Of a DNA stretch of 64,000 nucleotides, positions 10,900 through 20,792 are shown in pieces. Made by a program: the position numbers and the translations under genes. The stretch is from Cylicocyclus nassatus. Lineage: Eukaryota > Nematoda > Chromadorea > Rhabditida > Strongylidae. Positions within the stretch are counted from its first letter, which is position 1. Each line of letters opens with the position of its first letter. The DNA is taken from positions 10,839,753-10,903,752 of the forward strand of contig CATQJL010000223.1 in the NCBI GenBank assembly GCA_958299035.1, read 5' to 3'. Under the pieces are notes generated by a model that was given only the letters and a program-made list of their open reading frames with translations, was not told the origin of the DNA and did not search any database.

Positions 10900-12710
10900 A
10901 CAACATCAATGGATTATACCAAACATCGCAAATGACAGAAGAATTTATTGTCTGTTACTAGAAAAAGGTTGAACGAGGTTTGGATTAGTGCAGTTCAGCA
11001 GGGCTTGATGATAATTTCGCAAAGAGACTGAAAGTGAACAATCTATTTGTCCGTGTTCTACCACCTGTTGAAAACTCATAAAGTAGCGGCTCACGAGACC
11101 AGCTCCATGTCGCCGGAAACGTACAAGATTCGCGCCATCATATGCTGCGTAGGTGGCCCACCTACGAATAGCATGGTTTCTAAACAAAACCGTAAGCCAG
11201 TTGCTCCCAAAAATCCCGTCACATTTGTCTAACATGCATCGGTTCATTGAGCAGCTACGACAGTTGAAGATGAACCAAATAGTTTATAGATTCGTTCGAT
11301 GTAATATCACAACACCTTTGGTTTGAGCAAAAAGTGAGTACTGGTTTCTGTCAGAGAATGCCTTAAATGTGATATATTCGAATGGTATAGAAGTTGCTAC
11401 TCACAAGTCAGAGGACTCGCGATGGGCCAAAGACTTGCTCCAGTTATTGCAATATGAATCAGTACTTGCACGCTTACCCATGATGTACTGCCGATACATC
11501 TGGATTGCTGTATCGTAACTTCAACACAATCCGAAATGGATGAGTGTTTCGAATTCTAAACCAGCAATAACAGTACATCCGACTTACACGTGAAACACCT
11601 CGCAGTAAATGGCTTTCCTTTCTGAATACCAGGTGAACTTGTCTGATGATACCGTGCGCATAAAATGGTACAGAAAGGAGAGTTCGAGAAACATCATCTT
11701 ACACGCTACGTCAGCACACCCTCAGCAGTCAAACATGCTGTCATACGTAACATGTTCAAAACTGTTACCGGAATGTGCACAAGCGATGACGTGGGACGCG
11801 AGTCACACAAACGGCAGCTGACATTGCACTCAGTAACGGCTATATGCTTGGAACAGGAAGTCACGTAGAAAACAGTCTAGTTGCTTTAAAGTGTTAGCCT
11901 TACGGAGGGAGCGCAACAAGAATGACCAGATTTCTTCGTGCATACCCTTTGTTTCCGATAGAATCAGCGAAGCCATAAAACAGTGCATCTTGCGAGCACA
12001 GCTGCAAAATAAGTCATGCTGATTGACGTTCTTAGCGATAATATATCAAAAAGCGGTTGATCAGAAACAGAGTTTACGATGTTGAATGTATCAAAGATTA
12101 CATAATCTGTCCTTACGAAAAAATTGGGAACTGCGCTAAATCCGGAACTGTCTACCAATCGGAAGGAGCTTGAGTTGCAGAACAGTGTCCATTGGAGCGA
12201 CGAGCAGACCTTCAAGTACTAGAGTAAGCGAGCACTTGCGAACATGAGGCGATGAAACCTATTGTCTCCGTTGGGTAAGAATAAGTTTGAAGAGCACGGC
12301 GGCAATGATTTTAGCGTTAAATGTGTCATCCTAGCGTTTGAGACTGATATCCTAACACGAAAAATCCTTAAAGCAGCGTGGATATACTCTCTTGATCCGA
12401 GTATAAACAACAGAAATATGTCTGACGATAACGAGTGATCTACTGCCATTGATATCGTTGTGTGAGCTCGATACCGCACATTATAAGTAGCAAGACACAC
12501 TGGACAGAACTCAGTGATGTCCGTCACACTGATATAGTGCGGACTACTGACTCTTTGGTGGACCGAAGGTTTGTTTGCCCGTTCGATGTGCCCAGTACGT
12601 TGCGTCTGAGAAAACGGCAAAAGATGTTTGGCGACACGTTACAGCGAATACGTAAACTACAATCCTTTTCAGACCTCCGACGAAGAAGAGAGAAACGTTA
12701 GATCGATAAA
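10900..12710 (+). pseudogene. Degraded Penelope-like element PLE-4, nested in hAT copy 1
   Basis: The plus-strand reading follows the PLE protein in pieces. SVFYHLLKTHK and SSMSPETYKIR occur at about 11,047-11,130, and RGLAMGQRLAPVIAI and YCRYI at about 11,415-11,500. KWYRKESSRN lies at about 11,662-11,695, PFVSDRISEAIKQCI at about 11,946-11,990, and a late GIY-YIG segment NLLSPLGKNKFEEHGGNDF at about 12,255-12,320. The catalytic YIDD and the YIG motif are destroyed, and many stops and frame shifts are present. At about 12,670-12,705 a decayed hammerhead-like motif (CGACGA, then GAAACGTT) marks the 3' region. The order and spacing match the copies at 53-56 kb. Confidence 0.75.
12670..12705 (+). 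ncRNA. Decayed hammerhead-ribozyme-like motif of PLE-4
   Basis: CTCCGACGAAGAAGAGAGAAACGTTAG parallels the intact motif at 56,373-56,411 (CTGANGA, stem II, GAAACGTT) but has CCGACGA in place of CTGANGA and no pairable stem II or stem I. It is therefore probably inactive. Confidence 0.35.
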
Positions 12711-12724
12711 GTTCCACCATACCA

Positions 12725-13085
12725 ACGTGTGCGGCATAAGAAATACTAGTACATCAACTAGAAAACGAGTTATTACAATTAATCAATCCTAATGATTAAA
12801 GTGAACTGTTGCGTAATGCTGTTTCCTTGGCTGTTATTGTATTTCTTTTTTTAGCGTCTAGGTAGGGTGCAGCTTATATCATTCAGATCAAAATTGATGT
12901 TCTGCTTTATCGGATAATGCCCTTTTCATCCACGTTTTCCCGATCGCAATAAGCGTAGCCAAATCTTCGTAAAATCCTACTACCTACCCAATTTATGCAG
13001 AAATATTTGTGAGGTTTTTGAGTGGTGGAGCATCACTTGCATTACCTCCCAGTTTACAAGCAGTAATTTTTCTTTGAACCTTTGA
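12725..13085 (+). repeat. Dispersed repeat shared with 20,150-20,455
   Basis: Blocks such as TTAGCGTCTAGGTAGGGTGC, CCTTTTCATCCACGTTTTC, AGCCAAATCTTC and CACTTGCATTACCTCCCA occur here and, diverged, in the same order at 20,150-20,455. It lies between PLE-4 and the right end of hAT copy 1. No coding potential or element ends were recognised. Confidence 0.5.
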
Positions 13086-13173
13086 TTTTGATTGAAGTTC
13101 AATAGCGGGAGGGATATTGAGGGGAGAGGGGTGTAAGTGAGGGTCCCGGATCGCATAAACACGTTTGACGCTG

Positions 13174-13181
13174 CATGCAAT
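13174..13181 (+). repeat. hAT target-site duplication, right copy
   Basis: CATGCAAT lies immediately after the right CTG terminus of hAT copy 1, identical to 8,881-8,888. A further CATGCAAT at 13,192-13,199 belongs to the PLE-2 target and may be a local duplication. Confidence 0.8.
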
Positions 13182-13590
13182 GCTTGCGCTGCATGCAATA
13201 CTTACATAAGAAAAACAGGACGTCCACTAATTTCTCGCGTCAAAGAACATCTAGATGTTTTGCGGAAGTCCAAAATATCTACACCTATTTGGGGCCTATC
13301 ATAAAGAATGTCATCAAGACGCCGCCATGAAAATTGCTGCATCCATTTTAAGTGCCCGTTCTCCCTGCATGAATAGGAAAGATGAAAGTATAGGTATGAT
13401 GAGTGATCTTACAGTTTATCAGTGTTTTGGGGACTATAAATATACAGCGGAGAAGGGCGCATCAGTTTATTCATTTTCGCTACCTTAGGATAGTGGATAT
13501 TGGGTGGCCGCGGTGAGATTTTGACTGTTGCGGTTAAACTTCCGTTACAGCGTCTGAAGAAGGCGATAGATAGCCAAAACGCAAGCATTT
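13182..13590 (+). pseudogene. PLE-2, GIY-YIG domain and 3' end, continued after the hAT insertion
   Basis: Immediately after the target duplication the nuclease resumes with TYIRKTGRPLISRVKEHLDV (second half of the GIY-YIG core), followed by KYLHLFGAYHKECHQDAAMK. Near 13,390-13,430 comes SDLTVYQCFG, the same C-terminal signature as PLE-1 (SDLTTYQRYG). Part of the domain that PLE-1 retains (the QARKTLEAY segment) is deleted here. At 13,549-13,585 a CTGAAGAAGGC...GCC motif marks a hammerhead-like 3' region. Stops and frame shifts show it is dead. Confidence 0.7.
13549..13585 (+). ncRNA. Degenerate hammerhead-like motif, PLE-2 3' end
   Basis: CTGAAGA at 13,554-13,560 fits the CUGANGA core and is followed by a stem-II-like AGGC...GCC. 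The second core reads AAAACGC rather than GAAACG(U/H), so catalysis is unlikely. Confidence 0.3.
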
Positions 13591-13912
13591 TTGTTATTTT
13601 TACACCACCTTGGTTACTTAAATAGAACTGAAAACAGTAATCATATGCTATCTAGCAGTCGCATTTTGTCAGTTATTAAAAAAGATATCCCCTTTGCTTT
13701 TTGTCTTAAAACGATATCCAGCTCGCTTATAAGCCACCTGCGCATGATTCGACTTCCAAAAATGATCGGCAGAAGCAGATCTGGAAACAGCGTTAGGAGA
13801 CCATAATGTTATGCATTTGGAAACGCTTCTATTAAAAACATTCTTGATGAGAACTTTTCGTACATAAACGGAAACATTCGGTGCATTATCATTCAGCAAA
13901 ACGGAAATATTG
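13591..13912. other. Unassigned sequence between PLE-2 and a MITE
   Basis: A 76-codon open frame on the minus strand (13,669-13,899) contains SVYVRKVLIKNVF and reads plausibly as protein, but it has no splice-site support or recognised domain. Nothing else is visible. Confidence 0.3.
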
Positions 13913-14125
13913 CCTTAGGTTCCAGACAGACTTCACGCGATTTGATCGTCGTGACTGAATCGCGACGCGACAACTGTTACAACACCATTCCATGCCGATC
14001 AACTTGCATTTCGGTTGTGATACTTTTCCAGTCCGAAATTTTAGAATGTGAAATGAAAATGAATGGAAATGTCGACGATTGAGTCGCGACGATCAAATCG
14101 CGTGAAATCTGTTCGGGGCCTAAGG
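13913..14125. mobile_element. 213-bp MITE with CCTTAGG ends
   Basis: Terminal inverted repeats begin CCTTAGG and share CACGCGATTTGATCGTCG on both sides (about 13,932 and 14,089). A single diverged end of a similar repeat occurs near 19,980 (TTAGGCCTCGGCCAGAATTC). It has no coding capacity. Confidence 0.6.
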
Positions 14126-15344
14126 AGTGAGCATTTCAAAAAGAGCGTCTGAAGATTCCTTCACAAAGGGTCGCGGGCCTCAAAAATAGTGCTAAACTTG
14201 TAGGTTGCACTTTGTTTCCTTTTCTAAGGTACTATCGCGGGCAGTACATTTGCCAAAACTTGAAAGGTTGATGCAAGATTGGTCTGAAAGTTTAGGTCTA
14301 AAGAACTGAGAGCTAATGTTTTGTATTGCCTGGAAGATCTTTGTGCCATATGACTGAGCAGCTAAAGGGACACTCAGATCAAATCCCAAAGTAGCTGCAC
14401 AAAATTTTCAGCAGGCCTTGGGGTGCCACTTATAGCAATAAAAAACCTTCGCGAAAGGTGCAAAGAGAATTTCAGCAAGATAATATCCCCAGAAATTATT
14501 GAATTTGCAGGTTGAGGGCGTGTTGTCTTTTTTGTTACTCATAATATTTTATAGAGCAATTCCTTTTTAATACCTGTTCGATACCTGTAGCAAAGATGAG
14601 TCAAGTATGTGCATAAAAAGAATGATGAAAATTCTAGTGGAACAAGGATTACAAGCATGCCCTGAACAGACAGTGACCATAAAAGGGTGATGGACTTAAA
14701 TCAGTGTAAATCTGTTGTACGCTAGAAATTGTAAGATGTGGCGTTGAAGTTAGAACAGAGTAATATGACATCGATCGAAGACCGTTCATCAGAGAATCTG
14801 AAAACTGAGCTGTCTTGTACGTATAAGTAAGACAACCATCCTCGCCCATGATGCCGTCAAATCATATGCAAAGTGTTTCTCAAAAATGTTGTCAATTGCG
14901 CAGCTGAGTTCTCAAATAGTTTTTGACCATCGGGCCTCCCTCCTTTCCCTTTTCTCCACTTTCTCGTGGCTTATTTGAAGAAGGTGGGGCTAAACAAAAT
15001 ATAGGGAGTTGAGAACACCTTTTTAGGTCTTATTAACTACTCTATTTTCAGGTATATAAGCCGCAGTTTAATTTTTGAGCAAGCTGCTTGCCGCATTACT
15101 GTATTTCGGAAAACCTTATGCCACAATTTTTTTAGGCGATACGCAGCACGGTATATAATCCTTTGATCGTGAAGTCTTTTGGCTATTTGGGCTGAAAAAT
15201 AAGGATACTAATATAATATACTCCTCTCAACTAACTGCAGTCCACAAGAAAATCACTGTTTTCTTTCTCAATCTACGCAAATACATGTGTTCGCGTAAAT
15301 TAAAAAAAAGAAAATCTTAGGCACTGTTTCGTCAAAAAACATCA
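14126..15344. other. About 1.2 kb without a supported gene
   Basis: Two minus-strand open frames (14,192-14,389 and 14,649-14,849; 65 and 66 codons) have protein-like composition. No clean acceptor/donor pairs or domain were found, so they are not called. Confidence 0.3.
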
Positions 15345-16546
15345 AGACCTTATATAACGGGCTAAGGATTGTTTGTGTGTATGTGTGTGTGTGTTTGTGT
15401 GTGTGTTTGTTTGTGTGTGTATGTGTGTGTGTTTGTTTGTGTGTGTATGTGTGTGTGTGTTTGTGTGTGTGTGTTTGTTTGTGTGTATGTGTGTGTGTTT
15501 GTGTGTGTTTGTTTGTGTGTGTGTTTGTGTGTGTGTTTGTGTGTTTGTTTGTTTGTTTGTGTGTGTGTTTGTGTGTGTGTTTGTTTGTGTGTGTGTTTGT
15601 GTGTGTGTGTTTGTGTGCGTGTTTGTTTGTGTGTTTGTGTGTGTGTTTGTGTGTGTGTTTGTTTGTGTGTGTATGTGTGTGTGTGTTTGTGTGTGTGTTT
15701 GTGTGTGTTTGTTTGTGTGTGTGTGTGTGTTTGTGTGTGTGTTTGTTTGTGTGTTTGTTTGTGTGTGTGTGTTTGTGTGTGTGTTTGTGTGTGTGTTTGT
15801 TTGTTTGTGTGTGTGTTTGTGTGTGTGTTTGTTTGTGTGTGTTTGTGTGTGTTTGTGTGCGGGTTTGTTTGTGTGTTTGTGTGTGTTGTGTGTGTGTCTG
15901 TGTGTGTTGTGTGTGTGTCACGAAATTCGTAGAGCGTGTTCCAGCCAGCGTTGTAAGCCCAAATTTTGCACAGCGCATGCTACCTTCACGAAAGTCCAAC
16001 ATGCAAGACATGAACAGATTCGTTGATTGGATCCCTCAGAAATTGCGCGCCAAACGGATCCACCTGGCTTCAGGCCAACAAAATCGGGTCTATACCACCA
16101 CTTTTTGCAGAGTCGTGGATGTGTTTGGTAAGTAAATGTGCGAGCGATGGACTTTAGCCGGAAAGTGGTCAAATTCACTACATAACGAAAAAGGCGCCAA
16201 AAAGAATTGGTTGCATAAACGGTCAGTTTGCCAAGGTTCTAGCCAAGCATTTGAGAAGTTTTTTGCGCAGAGATCTAACTCACGGTGACTATTGCCTTTA
16301 TGCTACTACCAAGCCATGACAAATTCAAAAGCCTATTCAAGCTTGCGTTTGTCTTCCTGCGAAAAGTTTCATAGCGCGAAATCACCGATCTCATGTGAAA
16401 AAGCTTTTTAAATGAGTCGTTACATTTTATTCGTGACAGTAGGCATAGCGCGGTGAGTTCCTGTGCCACGATTTTACGAGAATGAGTAAGGCACATACAT
16501 GGCAGAGCCAGTGCGAGTCTCTGCGAAGCAGAGGTGACGCACTGGT
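15345..16546 (+). mobile_element. Helitron-like non-autonomous repeat, copy H15, with expanded microsatellite
   Basis: It starts ATCAAGACCTTATATAACGG, then GGGCTAAGGATTGTTTG, followed by about 550 bp of TG/TTTG microsatellite (15,370-15,920) and CACGAAATTCGTAGAGCGTG. It ends with the family hairpin GTCTCTGCGAAGCAGAGG and GACGCACTGGT at 16,536-16,546. The microsatellite lies at the same place as the short TGTC runs in the other copies, so it is an internal expansion rather than an independent locus. The long cysteine-valine and histidine-threonine frames across it are repeat artefacts. Confidence 0.6.
15370..15920 (+). repeat. Compound (TG)n/(TTTG)n microsatellite
   Basis: Almost uninterrupted GTGTGT with TTTG inserts over about 550 bp, internal to Helitron-like copy H15. 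Confidence 0.95.
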
Positions 16547-17045
16547 TTCGATAAATCTTTTTTCTTGAACGAAATGTTGCGAAAGGAAGATCACTAAATG
16601 CGGCTTTATGTGCATAAGATCAATGTTGTCAGCCAGGCAGTGATGTATCGATATCAATCAGGAGCAGAAACTTTGAACTTCGTTTGCTTTACGTGCATGA
16701 ATTAAGAAATAGATAGAATGAACAGAGGAAAAAAAGAAGGAAAAGGGAAATAATTAACGGTCTACTGAAATAAACTCAAAAACATAGCAGAGATCTTTGA
16801 TAACTAAGTGTGTTGTTCACAATTGGTCGGTTTTTGCAAAAAAATGATGCCGTAATTAATTCTAGGCATGTCAACCCAAAAACTCGTACCGCTGCGTTTC
16901 TACACAAGATTGCTATTCAAAAAAGACAGTGAAAGAAAAAGTAAAAGAGCCACTTTGAATGTTTGAAGAACTGCGCGTACGCAACGAATACAGCGAAGCT
17001 AAGGAAACATCAGATGAAAACGCATAAAACATAGAAAGGGCTTAC
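16547..17045. other. Unassigned 0.5 kb downstream of host exons
   Basis: This is the candidate next intron/exon region of the minus-strand host gene. A polypyrimidine-AG followed by an open stretch ending QRYEFLG occurs near 16,870-16,920 and could be a short last exon. It is too weak to call. Confidence 0.25.
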
Positions 17046-17144
17046 TGTTTTCCATCCTTCCTCTGTAGGACTACCGGAATTGTCGAGAATAATTACAATA
17101 GATCTAGTTTTAGTTGTGTTCACATAATCTATGCAAACGGTACC
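17046..17144 (-). CDS. Host exon: start of a von Willebrand factor A-like domain
   Basis: A 99-bp exon in phase 0 at both ends. On the minus strand it is preceded by AATTGTAG and followed by GTAAGC. It encodes 33 residues beginning GTVCIDYVNT and containing SIVIILDNSGSPTEEGWKT. The hydrophobic strand followed by DNSGS fits the DxSxS metal-binding (MIDAS) signature that opens vWA domains. It joins the preceding exon (17,211-17,359) through a 66-bp intron with frame kept. The remainder of the vWA domain was not found downstream, so the gene is partial here. In nematodes vWA domains are frequent in secreted C-type-lectin proteins; that this gene is one is inference. Confidence 0.55.
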
Positions 17145-17210
17145 CTACAATTATTATGATTTAACTGATTTCTCTTGAAGCCAAAACTCAATGACGAAAA
17201 GAAAACATAC

Positions 17211-17359
17211 CTCCGGATAATGCCCATACTTTTTTGGATCTTTTTTCCTGCCATCATTTTCTTCATTGTTACAAACACATCTGCTCTTTTTCTGGTCGTA
17301 ATAAGCTGCCTTATTGCACATGCTACTGAGTTTCAGAGGAGGTAGATTCGGTGGATTTC
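17211..17359 (-). CDS. Host exon: cysteine-bearing (EGF-like?) segment upstream of vWA start
   Basis: A 149-bp exon on the minus strand between AAATTACAG and GTATGT. The reading frame gives NPPNLPPLKLSSMCNKAAYY and then SRCVCNNEENDG, KYGHYPE. The cysteine pattern (C, then C-x-C) and asparagine-rich stretch suggest half of an EGF-like or similar extracellular module. It ends in phase 0, matching the next exon at 17,144. Two consecutive exons with good splice sites, a short intron and a continuous frame are strong evidence for a real host gene. No further upstream exon could be picked out before the M4 element at 17,545. Confidence 0.55.
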
Positions 17360-17544
17360 CTGTAATTTATAAAATTAGGAGTGTCCAAATTAAAGCTCAC
17401 AAGGAGAGACTTGCAGTTAAAATGTGTGGTTACTACCGCAGCGGATAAGTGTGGCTCAAAGCCAACTGAGACATCATTTTGCAGGAACCGTAATGCGAAT
17501 ACATCTTTCTCTGCACGTTTCGTAAATTATTTAATTATATTATA

Positions 17545-18476
17545 CAGGGTGCGGCAAAAGTCTGGGAGCCTAGTAGTTTTTCTTACAAAACGAGAAGGGA
17601 AGTACCTAGAAACGGAAAATTTGGCGTACACATAATTCGAACCATTGCAGATACAGCCCAGTTCTTAAATTGCAAAATTGCCTCTTTTGGCTTCCACGCA
17701 GCCCTACAAAATCTTGGCACATCCACCTGTCATGGCACGAGGTAGTCGTAAAGTTTCGCCCCATGCCTTCTCAAAAACTGCTTCTTTTACCTTGGCAAAT
17801 GCGCAGAGTGATAGAGCAAATTTTTGTCTACAAAATACTTCCAAAAGAATTTTTGCATTGCTTAGGAATAAAAATATTGAATTTTCAATTAGAAGCAAGT
17901 GTACGTCTCATACCGGAATTTTGGCTACAATTGCGCGAATAAAAACTTAAAAATATCGTTTAAAAAGTATAAAAAGTGTTCCCATGGCCGAATTTCAATA
18001 GATTCTAATTTAGAAGATGTATGCAATAAATACAGCCTTGGTTCCAGTGCCTGTTGAGCATTCTATAGCTTTTTAAATTTGTTCTGAAGACGGATTGCCA
18101 CAGGTACGTAAGTAACATTCGCAAACTTTTATTTTCCGTTCATGCAAAAACAGCTCCTGGCAAAAGCAAAACTAGGATACAATAGCGAAAGCCTCTTCTA
18201 TGTTATATGCAGCGAAGTTTGTAAAATATTAACAGCATCTCTAGTCACAGCAAAAATTGTAGATACCAAAAATTCTAGTTTTTTCGCTTTGCAAAAGTAC
18301 CAGTTTGGTAATTTCCATTCTTACAAAAACATATGGCAACCATTTCCAGCCAAATAAAGTGTATTCTGTAGAGGATGACCGCAGCATCATGTGGCATAAA
18401 ATTGAAATCAAAACCATCAGTATCTTTGTAATTGCAGTACTGCAAAGTTAGGCTCCCAGACTTTTGCCGCACCCTG
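17545..18476. mobile_element. mariner-type non-autonomous element M4 (CAGGGTGCGGCAAAAGT ends)
   Basis: Termini CAGGGTGCGGCAAAAGTCTG and its complement at 18,457-18,476, flanked by TA on both sides (17,543-17,544; 18,477-18,478). Length 932 bp. Internal sequence is shared with M5 (40,711-43,171), including CTTCCACGC and CCTTGGTTCCAGTGCCTGTT. No intact transposase; the 90-codon open frames are not conserved as protein between the two copies. Confidence 0.75.
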
Positions 18477-18485
18477 TATATTATA

Positions 18486-19223
18486 TTAGGTTGAACCGAA
18501 AGTTCGTTCGCACCATTTTCAAAAAATCATAACTTCTTTCCGTCATAATGATTTTGCGCAATTAAAATTTTATTAGAAAGCGTAATGCATGTAGTTTCCA
18601 ATAGTCTCCTGGAGACTTTCCAGCATGTTCAGATTGCAGAGATAAAAATGAAAGAACGAAAACATCCGAAATTCGGAATTTTTGAGAAACAATTCCAAAA
18701 ATCTAGAAACTGCGCGATAAAATCCAGAATAGCCATTATCCTAATTTTTCTTATATTTGATTACTAACTGAGTCAAGTTTGTGCTGATCGAGCTCTTCTT
18801 TCAAAAGTTATGATTTTTTGAAAAAAAATTCCGAAAAATCACTTTTTTAAGAATTCCTAAGAAATTGATTTTTCGGCATTTTTTTTTTCAAAAAATCATA
18901 ACTTTTGAAAGAAGAGCTCGATCAGCACAAACTTGACTCAATTAGTAATCAAATATAAGAAAAATTAGGATAATGGCTTTTCTGGAATTTATCGCGCAGT
19001 TTCTAGATTTTTGGAATTGTTTCTCAAAAATTCCGAATTTCGGATGTTTTCGTTCTTTCATTTTTATCTCTGCAACCTGAACATGCTGGAAAGTCTCCAG
19101 AGGACTTTTGGAAACTACATGCCTTACGCTTTCTAATAAAAATCTAATTGCGCAAAATCATTGTGAGGGAAGGAAGTTATGATTTTTTGAAAATGTTGCG
19201 AACGAACTTTCGGACCAACCTAA
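18486..19223. mobile_element. mariner-type palindrome M3 (TTAGGTTGAACCGAAAGTTCG ends)
   Basis: A 738-bp element whose two halves are inverted copies almost to the centre. Ends are TTAGGTTGAACCGAAAGTTC and CGAACTTTCGGACCAACCTAA, flanked by TA (18,484-18,485; 19,224-19,225). TTAGGTTGRNCCRAAAGTTC is close to mariner terminal repeats. The centre is an AT-rich turn around 18,830-18,890. It lies eight bases beyond M4. Confidence 0.8.
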
Positions 19224-19236
19224 TATTATATTAAAT

Positions 19237-19635
19237 CTTATATATAAAGCTGAATGTCTGTTTGTCTGTCCGTATGTCTGTCTGTCTGTCTGTATGTCTG
19301 TCTATCTGTACGTATGTTCCGAATAGAAAATTCCATTTCTGAACCGATCGGGACCAAACTTGGCACACATACACTTCGGGCCCCGGCGGGTGTCATAGGC
19401 TACTTTTCGTCATCGATCGTTATCGATTTTATCGATTTTTTGCAAAATTTGAGCTACGGGGTTGGGAGTTGGCACAGGGGGGTAATCGAGCATGCTGATC
19501 ACCCCCGTGGGGGTGATCAGCATGCTCGATTACACCCCCCCCTGCCAAATTCCAGCCCCCTGGAATTTGGCAGGGGGGTTGAGAAATGGAATTTTCTATT
19601 CGGAACATACGGCGGAGCCGGGTAAGCCAGCTAGT
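19237..19635 (+). mobile_element. Helentron/HINE-like repeat, copy 1
   Basis: It starts TATATAAAGCTGAATGTCTG, followed by a TGTC/TGTA tandem run (19,255-19,315), and ends GGCGGAGCCGGGTAAGCCAG then CTAGT. A 52-base hairpin (19,482-19,533; 25-bp stem, 2-nt loop) lies inside, rich in GATCACCCCC. Such ends and an internal microsatellite are typical of Helentron-associated non-autonomous elements. It is adjacent to M3 and the orphan M4 end. Confidence 0.6.
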
Positions 19636-19659
19636 TATATTATAATTAGATTGATTAAT

Positions 19660-19707
19660 TGATTGCAGTACTGCAAAGTTAGGCTCCCAGACTTTTGCCG
19701 CACCCTG
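19660..19707. repeat. Orphan right end of the M4 family
   Basis: About 48 bp identical or nearly identical to the right end of M4 (18,431-18,476), with no matching left end nearby. It is bracketed by direct repeats of TAATTAGATTGATTAATTGA (19,643 and 19,730), suggesting a local duplication. Confidence 0.6.
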
Positions 19708-19751
19708 TATATTATATTATATCATAATTAGATTGATTAATTGATCTAAAT

Positions 19752-20462
19752 CAAATTAATTGGTCCTTTTTACAAAATAGTAGGTCAACCTATTATTTTA
19801 CCCATAAAAGCTTTCACTTTCAAGTAAGAAATAGAAATGCAGAAGGACTGGGCGAAGCAAAGTTCGACAAGACTAAGCATAGGCTATACTTTAAGCGTTT
19901 TTGTCACTCGGAGGCGATAGGATTTGATGCGCAGCCGATTAACTCGATAAACAAATAGTCTAACTCCATCCTATAACGTTAGGCCTCGGCCAGAATTCAG
20001 CGGTTTCGTTCAATTCTGCGACAAGATAAATAGTCACGGGTCCATGTGCATGTCGCATATCTTGCATTTCGGTTGTGAAAGTTAGTCAGGTCGCGTTGGC
20101 GAACTATCACAAACGGATTGCAAGATGATTGGCATGCTAGGAAATAAATCATTATAAAATGATTAATTATCGACTAAAATGAATTGCTCTGTATTCCTGA
20201 ATTTTTCCTACTCGATCGTGCTTCATTTCCTGTTTATATTTTAGCGTCCAGGCAAGTTGCAGCTTAAATGTCAATATCGAGTCGAAATAGATCAATCAAC
20301 TGAAATCCTTTCCATCCATATTTTCACGGCCACGATACAGCACAGCCAAATCTTTCGATTTTCCAACTTATCCAATTTGCAAAGTATTATTTTGGGAGCT
20401 TTTGAGCAACCCATTACTTGCATTATCTCCCAATTCCTAAGTACAATTTCTTTCTCTATATG
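19752..20462. other. Non-coding stretch with a dispersed repeat
   Basis: It contains one end resembling the 13,913-14,125 MITE (about 19,980) and, at 20,150-20,455, the repeat shared with 12,725-13,085. No gene seen. Confidence 0.4.
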
Positions 20463-20792
20463 ATACTCGGATCTCCCTCATAGAGCCACGGATCTCCCTC
20501 ATAGAGGGATCACAGCCGGTTAGTCGCGAGGCTACGTGGGGCGTCCCCAGGTGGCGGATAGGGGGATAATCGCCGACCAAAAGCGACCCCGCGCCTGCTC
20601 TGATAAGCAAGCGGAGCCGGGGGACGGACTCCCTGCCTCCACTAAAAGCTTGCGCCCTAATTTCCCGGGTAGGTGTGTGGGGAGGCGAGTTCGGAGTCGC
20701 CTCCAACAAATAAGCTCCGATCGTCCCTCGCGGGGGTTCTGAGCCCAACAAGCTATCCCTGCGAGTAAATTCTTGTTCGACACAGTGATAAT
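20463..20792 (+). other. RTE LINE 5' untranslated region
   Basis: GC-rich leader upstream of the RTE ORF. It opens with two copies of CGGATCTCCCTCATAGAG (20,468 and 20,490). The left boundary is set where the dispersed AT-rich repeat ends. Confidence 0.5.

Larger units (their letters stand above)
8889..13173. mobile_element. hAT-type non-autonomous element, copy 1 (with nested insertions)
   Basis: The left end is CAGGGTCAAGCCTGTGATGC and the right end, on the minus strand, is CAGCGTCAAACGTGTTTATG. Both are flanked by an 8-bp duplication, CATGCAAT, which interrupts the GIY-YIG reading of PLE-2. Internal sequence at about 9,270-9,890 is homologous, in inverse orientation, to copy 2 (41,368-42,889), including blocks around GAGCTCATTGCTC and CTCATGCACG. 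No transposase was recognised. Foreign material inside it includes the GC-rich inverted repeat (9,896-10,813) and a degraded PLE (10,900-12,710). Poly-G/purine tracts lie just inside both ends. Confidence 0.8.

Noticed and set aside
14192..14849. Two 65-codon minus-strand frames with protein-like composition
   Set aside because: No clean splice sites or domain; left as unassigned.
15268..16135. Long open frames on both strands (187-252 codons) rich in Cys-Val or His-Thr
   Set aside because: They are translations of the TG/TTTG microsatellite; no codon bias, domain or start context.
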